From NCBI RefSeq assembly GCF_007655135.1, contig NC_045128.1, forward strand, positions 8,866,001 to 8,930,000: DNA of 64,000 bases, in the 5' to 3' direction. Positions 12,045-23,644 of this stretch are shown one piece after another. Both the position numbers and the translations under genes were made by a program. The notes beneath the pieces were generated by a model, which was not told the DNA's origin, did not search any database, and was given only the letters and a program-made list of their open reading frames with translations. This DNA is from Punica granatum. Lineage: Eukaryota > Streptophyta > Magnoliopsida > Myrtales > Lythraceae. Within the stretch, counting starts at the first letter, position 1. The number at the start of each line of letters is the position of its first letter.

Positions 12045-12265
12045 ATATATGCAGTTGAATGTGATTTGGATCAGCTAACTTTCTCTAAAACAACTATCGT
12101 TACATATGTTGTTTATTGTGATTTGGATCAACTAACTTCACTGAAACAAATTAACCATATATCGTCAATTGGAACAACGACTATATTTATATATGCAGTT
12201 GACTATGTTCTGTATCAACTGACTTTTCACTAAACAAAATAACCATACATATCGCCTGAGAGGTG
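12045..12265. repeat. Degenerate tandem repeat, about 65-130 bp units
   Basis: Phrases of the type gcagttga-tgtgatttggatca-ctaactt followed by aaacaa-t-accatacat recur three times (about 12050, 12113 and 12200), each with a Helitron-unlike, non-palindromic structure. Divergent; non-coding. Confidence 0.5.
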
Positions 12266-12639
12266 GATGCCGTCGATAGCAACCTCTCAGCCCTTTGCCC
12301 AAATCTTCTCTTTAAAAAAAATAGAATTTTTTTTTATGAAAATGAATTAAAATGAAAAATGAAGTTTCATTAATGATATTAATTGTATGAATAATCTTAT
12401 TTTAATTTATATAAAAAATAACTTCATAGAAAATATATTGATATTTTCAATATTACTAAGGCAAAATATTTTCAATATAATAATTAATCCAATAACTTAA
12501 CTAATATAATTTATTTTTAATTAATTAAAGTATGTTAATAACTTATTAAAAATAATTTTCTAATTTACAAGAAACAATTTCACAATTATTAAAAGTATTT
12601 AAGAAAAATTGTTAAACATTATATGACCGGTTGAACTTA

Positions 12640-14340
12640 GCGTTTTAACACTTATGATAACCTTTATATATTTTTTGTGATAATTAGTTATCACTAAGTT
12701 TGATGACCTTAATAAGTTAATATATTTAGTGATAACTAGTCGAATTATCACAAATTATTTCTCAGTTATCATACGTGATGATAAGTTCAATATATTTTCT
12801 GATAACTCCATAAGTTATCACTAATTGAATTTAGTTATCAGAATTTGTGATAACCTCCATATATTTTGTGATAACTAGTTATCAATAAGTGCGATAACCA
12901 TAGTATATTTAGTGATAACTTGTTCATTTATCACAAGTTACCCTTGATTTATCATAAATTGTGATAAACTCGACATATTTTGTGATGACTTATATTTTGT
13001 ACAATTAAAAATTCGACTTGTGATAAAATTATATTATTTGTAATAATTAATTATCACTAATGATCACCTCATGTAATTTTGTGTTGACTCCTAATTTGAC
13101 AAATCATCACTAATTGAATTTACTTATGACAAATTACTCCTCTATTATCACTACTTGTGATAGCCATAGTCTTTTTTTTTCTGATAACTGTCTAGCAAGT
13201 TATCACTAATTGAACCTAGTTATCACTACCTATGATAACAACAAACATTTTGTAATAATTAGTTATTATTAGCTGTGATAACCTCAGTATATATAGTGAG
13301 AACTTATCATGTTATCACTAATTGAACTTAGTTATCATGACAATTGATAACCTCTATACATTTTGTGAGAAGTAGTTATCACCGATAATGATAACTTCAA
13401 TGTATTTAGTGATAACTTGTTAAATTATTACAAATTACTCTACAGTTATCACCCATTATAATAACCTTAATACTTTCTATGATAACTGGCATTTTTAGCA
13501 ATTTATCACTAATTGAACTCAGTTATCGCGACATGTGATAATCTCTATACATTTTGTGATAACTAGTTACTACCGATTGTGATAACTTCAGTGCATTTAG
13601 TGATAACTCGTTAAGTTATGACAAATTACTCTTCAATTATTACTCCTTGCACTAACCTAGATACATTATGTGATAATTGCCATTTTTAGCAATTTATCAC
13701 TAGTTGAACTTACTTATCACGGCAAGTGACAACCTTTATACATTATGTGATAACTAGTTATAACCAATTGTGATAACTCCAGTGTATTTAGTGATAACTT
13801 GTTAAATTATCATAAATTATTCCTCAGTTATCACTCCTAGTGATACCCTTAATATTGCCATTTTTTAGCAAATTATTACTAATTGAACTTAGTTATCTCG
13901 ATTTGTGATAATGTCTCTACATTTTGTGATAACTACTTATCATCGAGAGGGATAATCTTAGCATATTTAGTGATAACTTGTCAAGTTATCTCAAGTTACC
14001 AATTGGTTATCACTGCTTGTGAAAATTGTTATTTTTAACAAGTTATCAATAATTGAACTTAGCTATCATTACTTGTGATAACGTCTATACATTTTGTGAT
14101 AACTAGTTATTACTAACTGCAATAACCTAAATATATTTTGTGATAACCCTAAAACAATTAGTGATAAACTTATCAAGTTATGAGAAATTAAGTCTATATT
14201 ATCACAAGTTGTGATAACCTCAATACATTTTGTTATAACTTGCATTTTGGACAAGTTATCACAAATTTGACTTGAGTTATCATAAATAGTGATAAACTCG
14301 TTTATAATTTATGATAACTTGAAAATATTATTAATACATT
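12640..14340. repeat. Palindrome-rich tandem array (GTGATAAC/GTTATCAC), period about 170-190 bp
   Basis: About 1.7 kb in which the 8-mer GTGATAAC and its complement GTTATCAC, exact or near-exact, occur dozens of times, often head to head as in gtgataactagttatcac. A higher-order unit is visible: the phrase tacattttgtgataactag recurs near 13361, 13547, 13737, 13917 and 14088, and aattgaacttagttatc recurs near 13319, 13511, 13701, 13881 and 14051, both at 170-190 bp spacing. Dense short repeats like this resemble the subterminal regions of CACTA transposons. A sequence ttttttcctagtaattt at about 14963-14979 could be a decayed CACTA 3' end, and attactaaggcaaaat near 12450 a decayed 5' end. No transposase is present. 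The CACTA assignment is weak; the array itself is plain. Confidence 0.85.
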
Positions 14341-14361
14341 AACATATTTAGTAGTTAAAAC

Positions 14362-14907
14362 CATTGTTATCAGAACCGGACCGGACCGGCCGGTTCGACC
14401 GGTCGGACCGGGAACCAGCACCAAGTCCGGTCCGGTTCGCCTAAAAATCGAAATTGCAGCTTTGAACCGCCGGACCCATTGAACCGGCCGGTTTTAAGCA
14501 AAATTTCATTAAACCGGCCGGTTCTATGGGTTTCCTATTTAATGTAAAAATTGGTTGGTTATGTAAGGATTTGAACTCTTGACCTCTTGCTTTTCATATT
14601 AGCATATTACCAACCAAGCCACCACCACTTTTTTGTTCTTTTAACTCTACTTTTAAGTACTTATTAAAATAAAATATTTATTTTGAAATAAGAAATATTA
14701 AATATAGATACTTTCTTATACTATTGTTATATTTCTTTAAAATCATCATACTTTTATCTTAGTTATCATAATTTTTTTAATAATATGAATATTTATTTTA
14801 TTTTAAATAAACGAGCGGTCCGACCCATCGAACCCCCGGTTGGACCCATAAACCCATGACCCCGTACCCCTTCCGGTTCATCATCCGGTCCGGTTCTGAT
14901 AACACTG
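14362..14907. mobile_element. hAT-type MITE with 8-bp target site duplication
   Basis: The 546-bp element has terminal inverted repeats CATTGTTATCAGAACCGG (left) and, reading inward from the right, CAGTGTTATCAGAACCGG. It is flanked by the identical 8-mer GTTAAAAC at 14354-14361 and 14908-14915. CAG-type ends and an 8-bp duplication fit the hAT superfamily. The interior is full of CCGGTCCGGTT-type palindromes. Near 14567-14620 it has a segment resembling the complement of a tRNA B box (ggatttgaact) followed by accaaccaagccaccacc. No transposase. It sits just past the palindromic array and so arrived later. Confidence 0.85.
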
Positions 14908-14992
14908 GTTAAAACTCCTTTTGTAAATATATTTAAAATTTATTATTATTAACTATATGAGCAATTTTTTCCTAGTAATTTCATAATTTTTT

Positions 14993-15480
14993 TTTATATA
15001 TTTCTATTTCTTATTAATATAATAGGAAATAAAATATATAAAAAAAAAAGCGGTGTGGTGGGGGGTTTTACCGGTTGCAACCGGCAAATCCAGCCCCCCA
15101 TATACTTTCTCTCTCCTCCAGGGATGGTGCGCCCATGGAAGGGGAGAAGCTCCCGAAAATCATACGCATGACGCATGACGAGTCGCGTCAAATCAATCAA
15201 ATCGAATTAGTTAACCGCGACAGTCCCATCAAAGATTAATACGGAAAGAAGCAATCTTCCCCCCTAATCCTGATGAAATGTTTGCATGCGACATTCACAT
15301 TACCGATATCGAACTTCATTGCTCCGCAGGCGATCCGATATCGTAATTAGAGAGGTCGAATCGATAGAATTCGAGGGAAGCATGAGTTGAGGGAAGAAGA
15401 AAGGGGAAAGAATCAATAAATTAGAAATATCAAAAGATCGAGATCTCTAACACTGATTCAGATTTCAAAAAACAGTCAAT
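14993..15480. other. Intergenic, downstream region of the small protein gene
   Basis: Spacer with a GC-richer patch (15050-15150). Nothing coding is recognised. The last part probably includes the 3' untranslated region of the gene at 15507. Confidence 0.4.
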
Positions 15481-15506
15481 GCCTTCTATGCACATCGATC
15501 GATCCC

Positions 15507-15836
15507 TCATTCCTCTTCGAATTCGCTACAGAAAGAGGAAGACGAACCCAACCGCCTCATCTGGCCCTTCGCCGGCGCCTGGGCCACTGCCGGGGAGGTC
15601 GACGGCGATGGCTGGGAGTTAGCCATCAGCGCGAGGCTCCCCTCGCTCCACGCCCTCCGGATCGGGTACGACACGGACCTGTTCTTCCCGGCGCCGGCCA
15701 GGGGGCAGCCGCCGCCCTTCTTCTTCTCGTGGAGAGCGCAACTGCAGTTCTTGTGGTAGGGCCGCCGTTCGACCCCCGAGTCGAAGCCGGAGATGCAGCC
15801 GCAGCGCAGGAAACCGTCCGCCGCACCGGTGGCCAT
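15507..15836 (-). CDS. Small conserved plant protein of unknown function
   Basis: Single-exon ORF of 109 residues. The N-terminal half carries a Cys/His-rich stretch (CGCISGFDSGVERRPYHKNC then CSCALH). The middle has a motif VSYPIRRAWSEGSLALM, and the tail is Ser/Pro-rich and acidic (SEFEEE). I recall small uncharacterised plant proteins with the same RRPYHKNC-CALH and RRAWSEGSL motifs but know no function; the Cys/His spacing hints at a metal site, which is inference. GC content is well above the flanking DNA. The ATG at 15836 is chosen because a TATA box lies about 100 bp upstream and the conserved region starts soon after. The overlapping ORFs at 15619-15928 are shadows in other frames. 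Confidence 0.7.
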   Translation of the reverse strand: MATGAADGFLRCGCISGFDSGVERRPYHKNCSCALHEKKKGGGCPLAGAGKNRSVSYPIRRAWSEGSLALMANSQPSPSTSPAVAQAPAKGQMRRLGSSSSFCSEFEEE

Positions 15837-15937
15837 GATCGTGACGACGGCGAGCCGCTAGATCGCCACAGAAACGCCGCCTTTGCTTGAGCACCGACGA
15901 TCGCGTTCTTCGTGTATGGCGTGGTCAAGCCCCTTTA

Positions 15938-15947
15938 TATATTTATA
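15938..15947 (-). promoter_or_regulatory. TATA box of the small protein gene
   Basis: On the minus strand the sequence reads TATAAATATA within ctctataaatatataaaggg. It is about 100 bp upstream of the ATG at 15836, which would leave a 5' untranslated region of about 70 bases. Confidence 0.6.
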
Positions 15948-15959
15948 GAGAGGGAGGAG

Positions 15960-18060
15960 AAATAATATTCTTCATAATCGCAAATTGGCCCTGAAGTCTG
16001 TTTCCTTTTCACATTTACCTATAAATAGTTTAATTTTTCACAATTTGCTCCATGTAGTTTAATCTTCGTTATTTACCCCTCACTGAAAAGGAAGAGATGT
16101 TAGGGTGCAGATATATGTTCTAAATTTGACAATGCTCTAAGTTCGACAAAATATGTTGGGGGTGCAGATATGTTAAAAATATGACAAAATAATTTGAAGA
16201 AAATTACTATATAAAAATGTCAGATTATTAAATTTGAAAACGTAATATTAAATAACCTATGTCGAAGTACGACAAACTCAATTCATTGAAGATATATTTT
16301 AACCTCATTTATGATGATTAGGAAAGTAAATATCAATTAGGCTTTCTGATTTGATAGGATTTGATTTGACTTAAGAAAAGGATTTTACGATTCAAATCCA
16401 TATGAATGGAAGAAACGTGGGACAATAGGAGTTTATATGTAAGAGACATAATAACTAATATGTTAAGCAAAAGTGACATTTTGCAAATTTTCCTTTCTGA
16501 AGAAAGCTACATGCAGAGCCGTACCCAATGGTGGTACACGCAATGTCCAATCGTAAAAAGAAAAAACATGTACCAATTATTTCCTTTCTCATTTCCAAAT
16601 TTATTTCTAATCACTTGCTCGAGCGACAGACTATACGTCCATCACGACCACCTATCCTAAATTCCCAACATAAGACTCGGAGATTTTCAGAAAGAGATCA
16701 GCACCTGTCGGGCCTCATCTCACCAGGGAAGGTCCCGCGTCATCACGAGCTAAACCGAGATATAGAATCGCAAAGACTCGTCCTAGCGAGCAAATCCCGA
16801 TCCGAGATAGGAAGGGAGGGAGTGCAGTGAAACTATAGGGGATATCGATGGAAAGGAGCTAAACAACATGGGCAGATTGGAAATGACTTTACTTTCTGGA
16901 GTTGGGGACAAATTAGGTTTGTCGGCTACCTGAGGGTTGAGGGAAGAGAGCATTAATGAAAAGCCGTGGGGGGAAGAGCGCTAGGCATGCCGTGTCTTGT
17001 GGGGTCGGTCGTATGAATCCATTTTCCACTGCGTGACCCTTTTTGTTTTGTTTTGTTTTTTTTTTTTTTGGTGGCCTATTACTGAGTTTAGTTGGCTACG
17101 ACTTTCATTGTGTCCCCATTTATGTCAGTGGCCGAACTCCCCCGAGAACAAAAATTGTGGAGAATACATTTATATATTTCAAACTGCAATGCCCTCCAAC
17201 TTAAAATACTTTCACTCGATGAGAAACAATGACCTTGTATTCGCACTCTCTGATTATCCTTTAGTACACCGGAATGAAAAGAATGAAATGAAATTGATAC
17301 TTCATCATTTCATCATTTAGAATGGTCCATGTTTTTCAACTTGATATAATGATATTTCCTTCAAACAAATTTAAGTAATGCTCATTTCATCATTTTTAAA
17401 TAATATTTATTCGTGTATGATTTTTTTTGAAGTTTATATAACTAAATATCTAAATATATGCATAAACTAAGATCTAAATAAATAAATTTCTCCTTTTATA
17501 ATTACATTGATCCATATTTTAAAATTTAATTGGAAAAAAATCATTTTCTCTCAATAATATTATATTTTACATTATAGAATTCATTCCGTTCTTTTCTATT
17601 TCATTTTGGCATGCAAAACCTGATAATATACAACACTTCCTCGCGGTAAATGACAAGTTCTATGTTTCAGAGAAAATAAACGAAGTTCTATTCTCTCAAA
17701 TTGGGAATCTTGATTAATGGTATATATATATTGTTAAATACTTATAACTACAAAATGTATTTTACTAACTATGCTCTTTTCTTTGTCCTTTCAGAACCAT
17801 TTGTTGTTTTCATCGTTTGAGCCTTGGGATTGCCCTTTATTGGTCTAGTACATGTGATTTCAGTATTTCAATGAGCCCTTGCGCAATATATATATACTAT
17901 ATATATATATTTATATTAGTTTTCCTATTTGATAGTCGAGTAGTGACCAGACAACTTGCATGCAATTCTAAAAAATAAGTTAAATATAGATTATTCACGC
18001 TTGAATATGTAGGGACAAATTCATGATGATTTGATAATAGGATTTCAACATTATGTTTAA
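15960..18060. other. Intergenic, no gene recognised
   Basis: AT-rich spacer. ORFs at 16406-16660, 16528-16830 and 16997-17320 overlap each other or have biased composition and no recognisable family. A possible MITE spans about 17269-17625: ggaatgaaaagaatgaaatg at the left is loosely inverted at the right (attccgttcttttctatttc). Confidence 0.4.
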
Positions 18061-18063
18061 CTA

Positions 18064-18092
18064 GTTGATGCTTGCGCACTGCGCTGTAACTT
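18064..18092 (-). mobile_element. Possible Helitron 3' end
   Basis: On the minus strand: a hairpin AGCGCAGTGCGC, about nine bases, then CTAG followed by T. This is the standard 3' terminus of plant Helitrons. I could not find the matching 5' terminus to the right with confidence, so only the end is called. Confidence 0.4.
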
Positions 18093-18099
18093 TTCGTCA

Positions 18100-19310
18100 A
18101 GTTTTGTATGATCTAAAGTGTATAATTAATAGTCTGACGTACAAATGAATATAATTTAAAAATGGTATGTTAAAATATATCTTACCAAATAGACATAATA
18201 ATACAAACTGTAAGTGAGATATCGTGAAGAAGTTCGAGCATTGGAAAAAACTATAATGAGTAAAAAGATGATACGGAAAAATAATTTTTCGTTAGAGTTT
18301 TGAATTTATAGGCCATTTTGACACATTGAACTTGAAAAATGTCACATATCTCGATAAGTTCTATCTAATTATCAAGAAATTTTTTTAATTTTTTTAATTA
18401 ATTATATACAATAATACGGACAAATAACCAAAATACGTTAATTTAGCACAAATAAATAATAGTAAAATTTCATTTAATTGTAAAAGATTAATTGAACGGA
18501 GTTGAGGGTTCATAATTTGACATACGTAACGCCTCTTCCTCTCAATCTTCCGACTTTTGTATTTTCTGCCATTGCATATATACATTTGGGCCAATGTATA
18601 TACAGTGTTTGAGCTTATATACCCTATCAAAGTTTAGAGCCCAAATAAGATAAACATGCATGGGCTTAAACCAAGTCCAAACTCCCTCCAGTTTACTAAC
18701 GTGATCACTGGTCCATGTAGAACCACCTTCGATTTCGACAATATTTTAATGGAAGAGTTATCAAGACTCCTGAACCAAACTGCGTGGTTTTAGCAAATAA
18801 GTTGAAAAACATATCGAAATACTCGTGATATTATTAAAAAAAATATATGAATTAGTTCAAGCAGTTCATTACTTGTTCTTTTTAAATAAGGTTTCGAGTT
18901 TGAGTTATGTAGATGAAGAAAATTCATGTTGGGAGATTTTATTCTTTGGTGGACTAACCCGACTCAACTGAATTAGGCAAAACCCATTATGCTTGGAAAT
19001 ACCAAGGTATACACTGGAGAAAAAAAAAAAAAAGAATTTCTAATTCAAGACTTTTCCCTCGTCTTTCTCATGGTCGGCTTTCATGGGAATTGCGAGGCAT
19101 CGATGAACCATCGGGTGCTATCACATCCCATCGAAAAAAGAGTTGAAGATGGGATTAAAGAACTTCAAGTAAGAGCACGAGAAGATGGTAGGAGCAATTT
19201 GTGATTATTCAGAAACTCAAAAGTTTGCGTGATGGCATAAATTAATTAGAGAACGTGCAAAGCATTATAGCCTTTCGAAGTTGATCTGAAGAGATTCCAA
19301 AAGATATGAG
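18100..19310. other. Intergenic, no gene recognised
   Basis: AT-rich spacer with short ORFs (18394-18630, 18989-19204) that show no coding character. Confidence 0.4.
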
Positions 19311-19311
19311 C

Positions 19312-20422
19312 CAATTCCCGTTCTAACCACTACTTGTACAAATAAAGAGAGAAAGAAAATGGAGTAACTTCAATCCGAATCCAAATCGGCTAGACCGATC
19401 GATAACAATGCAATGAATGGTAAAAAGAAGTAGATCCAATAGTCGAGATCAACCTCATGCACTTTGAGCAACTGTAATCTTTACGGTTACGTAGGCGATA
19501 CATGAATAACAATTATATTTATCACGTTAGCAATTATTTTTCTTTTAAGGAGGGCAAGCTCAATATGTAAAATTCTGTCTACCATATAATAATGTCAAGA
19601 TAAATCAAAATAGACTCTCTATTATTATTATTATAGTTAGTAAAAGATTTTTTTTTCACTTGATAGTAAAGAAATTTTTTACTAATCAATGAGATTTCTA
19701 ACACCTATAAATAAAACATACGTTGTTTTGGCTCTTATTTAAGTAGGATATATTTTTTTTAAGTTTTTAACCATCAATGGGGTGTTAACTAAGAGAGAAT
19801 AGCGCAGTGGCGCATATCTCCGCACGTTCTCGTATGGTAATCAAGCGGTTCCAGATTTGCTATCTCCGCACAATTCCCATTCTAACCACTATTTCTATAA
19901 ATAAACAAAGAAAATGGAGTAACTTCAAACCGAATCCAAATCGGCTAGACTGATCGATTACGATGCAATGAATGGTAAAAAGAAGTAGATCCAATAGTCG
20001 AGATCAACCTCACGCACTTTGAGCAACTATAATCTTTACGGGTACGTAGGCGATACATGAATAACAATTATATTTATCACGTTAGCAATTATTTTTCTTT
20101 TAAGGAGGGCAAGCTCAATATGTAAAATTCTATCTACCATATAATAATGTCATGATAAATCAAAATAGACTCTATATTATCATTATAGTTAGTAAAAGTT
20201 TTTTTTTTTCACTGGATAGTAAAGAAATTTTTTACTAATCAATGAGATTTCTGACACCTATAAATAAAACATACGTTGTTTTGCTCTTATTTAAGTAGGA
20301 TAATTTTTTAAAGTTTTTAACCATCAAAAGAGGGTGTTAACTATCAAAAAGAGGGAATAGTGCAGTGACGCATATCCTCGCACGTCCTCAGCTGATAATC
20401 AAGCGGTTTAAAGTTTGATATT
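19312..20422. repeat. Head-to-tail tandem duplication, unit about 558 bp
   Basis: Copy A begins at about 19313 (caattcccgttctaaccact) and copy B at about 19871 (caattcccattctaaccact). They align over their whole length, including gaagtagatccaatagtcga, the run ending aataaaacatacgttgtttt and a tail gataatcaagcggtt. Differences are scattered substitutions and small indels, roughly 90 per cent identity by eye. The copies are immediately adjacent, so this is a tandem duplication and not an LTR pair around an element. No ORF or known element is recognised in the unit. Confidence 0.9.
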
Positions 20423-20620
20423 AAGTAATACTATTCATATTCTTTTATTAGCTATTATGATATATATTATTGTATTAGGAACACGAGCCTCCATTGTGAG
20501 CGGGAAAAAAAAATCTGAACTTTTAAGACTTGAAAGAAAATTGCTGGACAAAATAAGGTAGTCAAATATCTCAGGAGGGGCATGTGTACTTTTTGTGGGG
20601 CAAAATTTTCAATTTAATAA

Positions 20621-21021
20621 TCTATACTACTTCAAAGGGAAGAAGTTTATTTTGTCTAACATTCGATTTTCCAAGATGTCCTTCTTCCATTTTCGATGAG
20701 AAAATCGTGAGCCATTGGATATAAAGTTAGTTTTGTAAATTCGCATTCCCACTTCTCTCTTAACCCACATTTTTCTCCCAAAAGTTCTCCTTTTTGTTTC
20801 TCCCTCTCTCAATTCTCTTCGTGCATAACTTCCTCACATTTCAGTTTTTTTAATTATTTAATTAATTTAACTCTCAAAATGAAGTTTTTTTATTTCAACG
20901 GGGCAGAGTGTATTATTCCGACTAATTAAGATTAATGAAAAAATTACAATGCATTATAAAAATTGAACTTGAAAAAAAATTTATTTAATAAATTTCGCTC
21001 GTAGCGCAGGTCTACATCTAG
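20621..21021 (+). mobile_element. Non-autonomous Helitron
   Basis: Begins TCTATACTACTTCAAAGGG after an A and ends with a GC-rich hairpin region (CGCTCGTAGCG) followed by about ten bases and CTAG, with T next to it. These are the canonical features: a 5' TC, a 3' hairpin and CTRR, and insertion between A and T with no target duplication. At 401 bp it carries no Rep/helicase and is non-autonomous. The minus-strand ORF at 20627-20812 is not convincing. Confidence 0.7.
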
Positions 21022-21074
21022 TTTTTATATATTTGAAACCCGACCTGGCGATGTCGCTTATAGCTCACGAGCCT

Positions 21075-21205
21075 TTCCTTAATCGCATGGCCCGGGCCAG
21101 CTCGAAACCCAACTTGACTCCCTGAAGTTCAGCTGCAATAGACGTAGTAATCCCAATATTGTTAGCAAACCCTCTCGGCCATCTCCCATATTCATCTTGA
21201 ATGAG
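21075..21205 (-). pseudogene. LINE RNase H (RVT_3-like) remnant
   Basis: Read on the minus strand this segment encodes RGFANNIGITTSIAAELQG followed by VKLGFELARAM. This is the familiar plant retroelement RNase H pattern (RGF..NIG..SS..AELWG.R.GL..A). No D-G-A-S start of the domain is clear upstream. It is a short relic lying directly beside the Helitron 3' end. A similar remnant on the plus strand is at 60690-61212. Confidence 0.5.
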
Positions 21206-23220
21206 TAAAAAAAAGATATCCGGACCCTTTTTCCACGGTAAGGGGAAGCCACCTACAGGGCTCCGAGGAGTTTGTCGATCACCAATGGAATGACAAGTAG
21301 AGAAAAAGGAAAAAAAATTCAGGCATGGGAGTGCTTTTAAAACCCTAGAAACTCACCTTCAACTTGTTGCCCCCAAAATTCGTGGGTCGTAACCTGCAGC
21401 TCAGAAGTTCGAGGGGGAATGGCTAGTAGCTCAAGGGATGGAACTCAAGAAGGAGAGTGTTCGAACCGAGCTACAAAAGAGAAAGAACAAGTAGCTGAAA
21501 GGAAACCGAATGTAAAAGCAAGATCGATAAACTTCGGTAGGGATCAAGCCAAGGCAATGGAAGGAAAATTTAGCTTTGCTCGAAGTGGGCATTGGAGTAG
21601 CAGCAGCAGCAGGTAAAGGCGTAGGAGCAGCTCGAGGGCATGAGCAGCAAGTAGCTCAGCATAGAGTTTCGAGGAGGGCAACTTAACGGTTCAAGGAGGA
21701 GATCGAGACGATATGTTGTGGTTTGTTTGTTTGTTTGTTTTTTTTTTCTCGAGAATGACCGAGAGAGAGAGAGAGATTGAAGATGAAAGGTGCTGGTTGA
21801 TGATAAGGGAGAGTAAGGGGGCTAGTTAACTTTACTCTTTTTTTTTTTTTAATTAGTAACCAGTTCATGATATCGGTTCCGGTTCAAAATACCCAATAGG
21901 TAGAAATCGGAATCGAAACTAGTTTTTGCCAATTTTTTATTTTAATTCCCGGACTTTACCATATTTTCAATATGATTTACTCAAACTCTACACTAACGGG
22001 TAAATTTCGACCGGTTCCGGATATACCTTGTATTCGAGCACACTTCTAGGATGTACATCTTGTATTGCATAACAAGGCAAAAACTAGAAGCATATTTTTA
22101 ACATGATAAAGCTAAACCATTTGCCCTTTAGTCATCCTTCGCACGTGCATCGAATCTCTAATTTGAAGTATCGATCTAAATATACAATACCTTTTGAAAA
22201 GCACAGTGAGATGGTAGAATGGATGGGAACCGAGTTAGGTTAACTCGTCCCTTTAGATGTCTAGTGGGGAAATCAATAGTAGCCCGCAAAGGTTTGGCTC
22301 AATTAAATTTGTTATGGTTTTTTTTCTTTAATTATTATCTCTGTTGCTTTAGATTTGATGAATGATTTGCTTCTATGTCAAATAAAGTTTGGCCTAAGTA
22401 GGCAGCACCTCGATGGAACTGAATTGAATTGGGTAAATACTAATGACTAACTCCAAATATTAAGTAGTACCCAGAAAAAGAAAAGCTACAGATAATATAT
22501 AAGTCAAACAAACACAAAAAAATAATAAAATAATAAAAGACCTTTGTAGAGCCGATAACTTAGTTGTACTTGTACTGGCGAGTTGGAGTCCAAATTGATT
22601 CTCTTTACGTGCAAGTTAAGGGTCAGCAACTTCTTCCATTTAAATATTTAGATTAGATAGATAGAATCAATTATGAATTTAATTCAAATTGGTTCAGTAT
22701 TTATTTTTCTTTAAAAAAAAGTTTTTTTTTTCGAAAATTCATTATTTTTGGAGATTTATCATTTAATAAGCCAACGCAAATAAAAATTATCGTACAATAA
22801 GAAGAAACTTTCATGTTCACATATGTGGAGCCCATGGATTGGGCTCATGGCATTTGCAAATTATTGTACAATATAATTACAAAATCACCCCAATTTTGCT
22901 TTCGACAATCGGGATCTTAATCCGGTTAGCTAGATTATATATGGTCAAGAATGATTCGGGGCCGTATCAAAATTAGCTGGAAAAGTTAAGGTACCAAGGC
23001 AGTACAACATTATCAAAAGTAGCCAAATTGAAAATCTTCACGAACAATACTAGTGGCTTTTATCTGATTTATTATTATTTTTCATACTTAAAATAGTAGA
23101 TGAGGTGTGTAGTCAATTCTTGTCCCTGTTCTACCTGTGTCGGTGAAGTACTAGTCCAAAAAGAGAAAAAGAAAAAGAAAATATTGCTATATTGCTTGTC
23201 CCTAAAACCCTAAAAATATA
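21206..23220. other. Intergenic; one doubtful ORF and microsatellites
   Basis: The ORF at 21419-21616 (65 codons, Ser/Glu/Lys-rich) starts in a GC-richer patch but matches no family I know. A GTTT run and a GA run lie near 21722-21776. The rest is AT-rich spacer. Confidence 0.4.
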
Positions 23221-23224
23221 TTGT

Positions 23225-23530
23225 TATGTTTATTTATAAAATTAATTTTTTTTTCAATTCAATAACACAATCATTACTTTTTTATATTTTCTATAAATTC
23301 TCTCTCATATATTTTTCTTATTTATTATTTAAATTAATTTTTATACTAAATTCTATCAATTATTTAACATTTTTTCTTAAATTTCAACACTTTTTTTCTT
23401 CATTTCAACACAATTATTACTTTTTTTTATCTTCTTTTTCAAATTCTCTAACATATTTTTCGTAACTATTTTTACTTAAATCAAATTAAATCAAATTAAA
23501 TCAAACTTAACTTCATTACCAAACGCTTTA
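23225..23530. repeat. MITE-like element, TTTGGTTT-ended family (copy 2)
   Basis: AT-rich block with the caacacaatcattactttt phrase seen in copy 1 at 6905. It ends in ttaccaaacgc, and its left end is poorly preserved. The proteins predicted here are strings of Phe, Ser and Leu and are not genes. Confidence 0.45.
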
Positions 23531-23644
23531 ATAAAATAAAAATACATAGAAGGAATGCCAAGATTTTCACATTTTAACTGTAATTTCAAAATAAGGAATT
23601 TGTATATTTTAATATTAATACCTCGTTACGCCTATTAAATTTTA

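Noticed and set aside
14567..14625. tRNA-like segment with a B-box-like sequence
   Set aside because: No cloverleaf or A box could be laid out, and the segment is part of a hAT-type MITE.
15619..15928. Arg-rich overlapping ORFs of about 90-100 codons
   Set aside because: They are GC-rich shadow frames of the small protein gene at 15507-15836, lacking conserved motifs.
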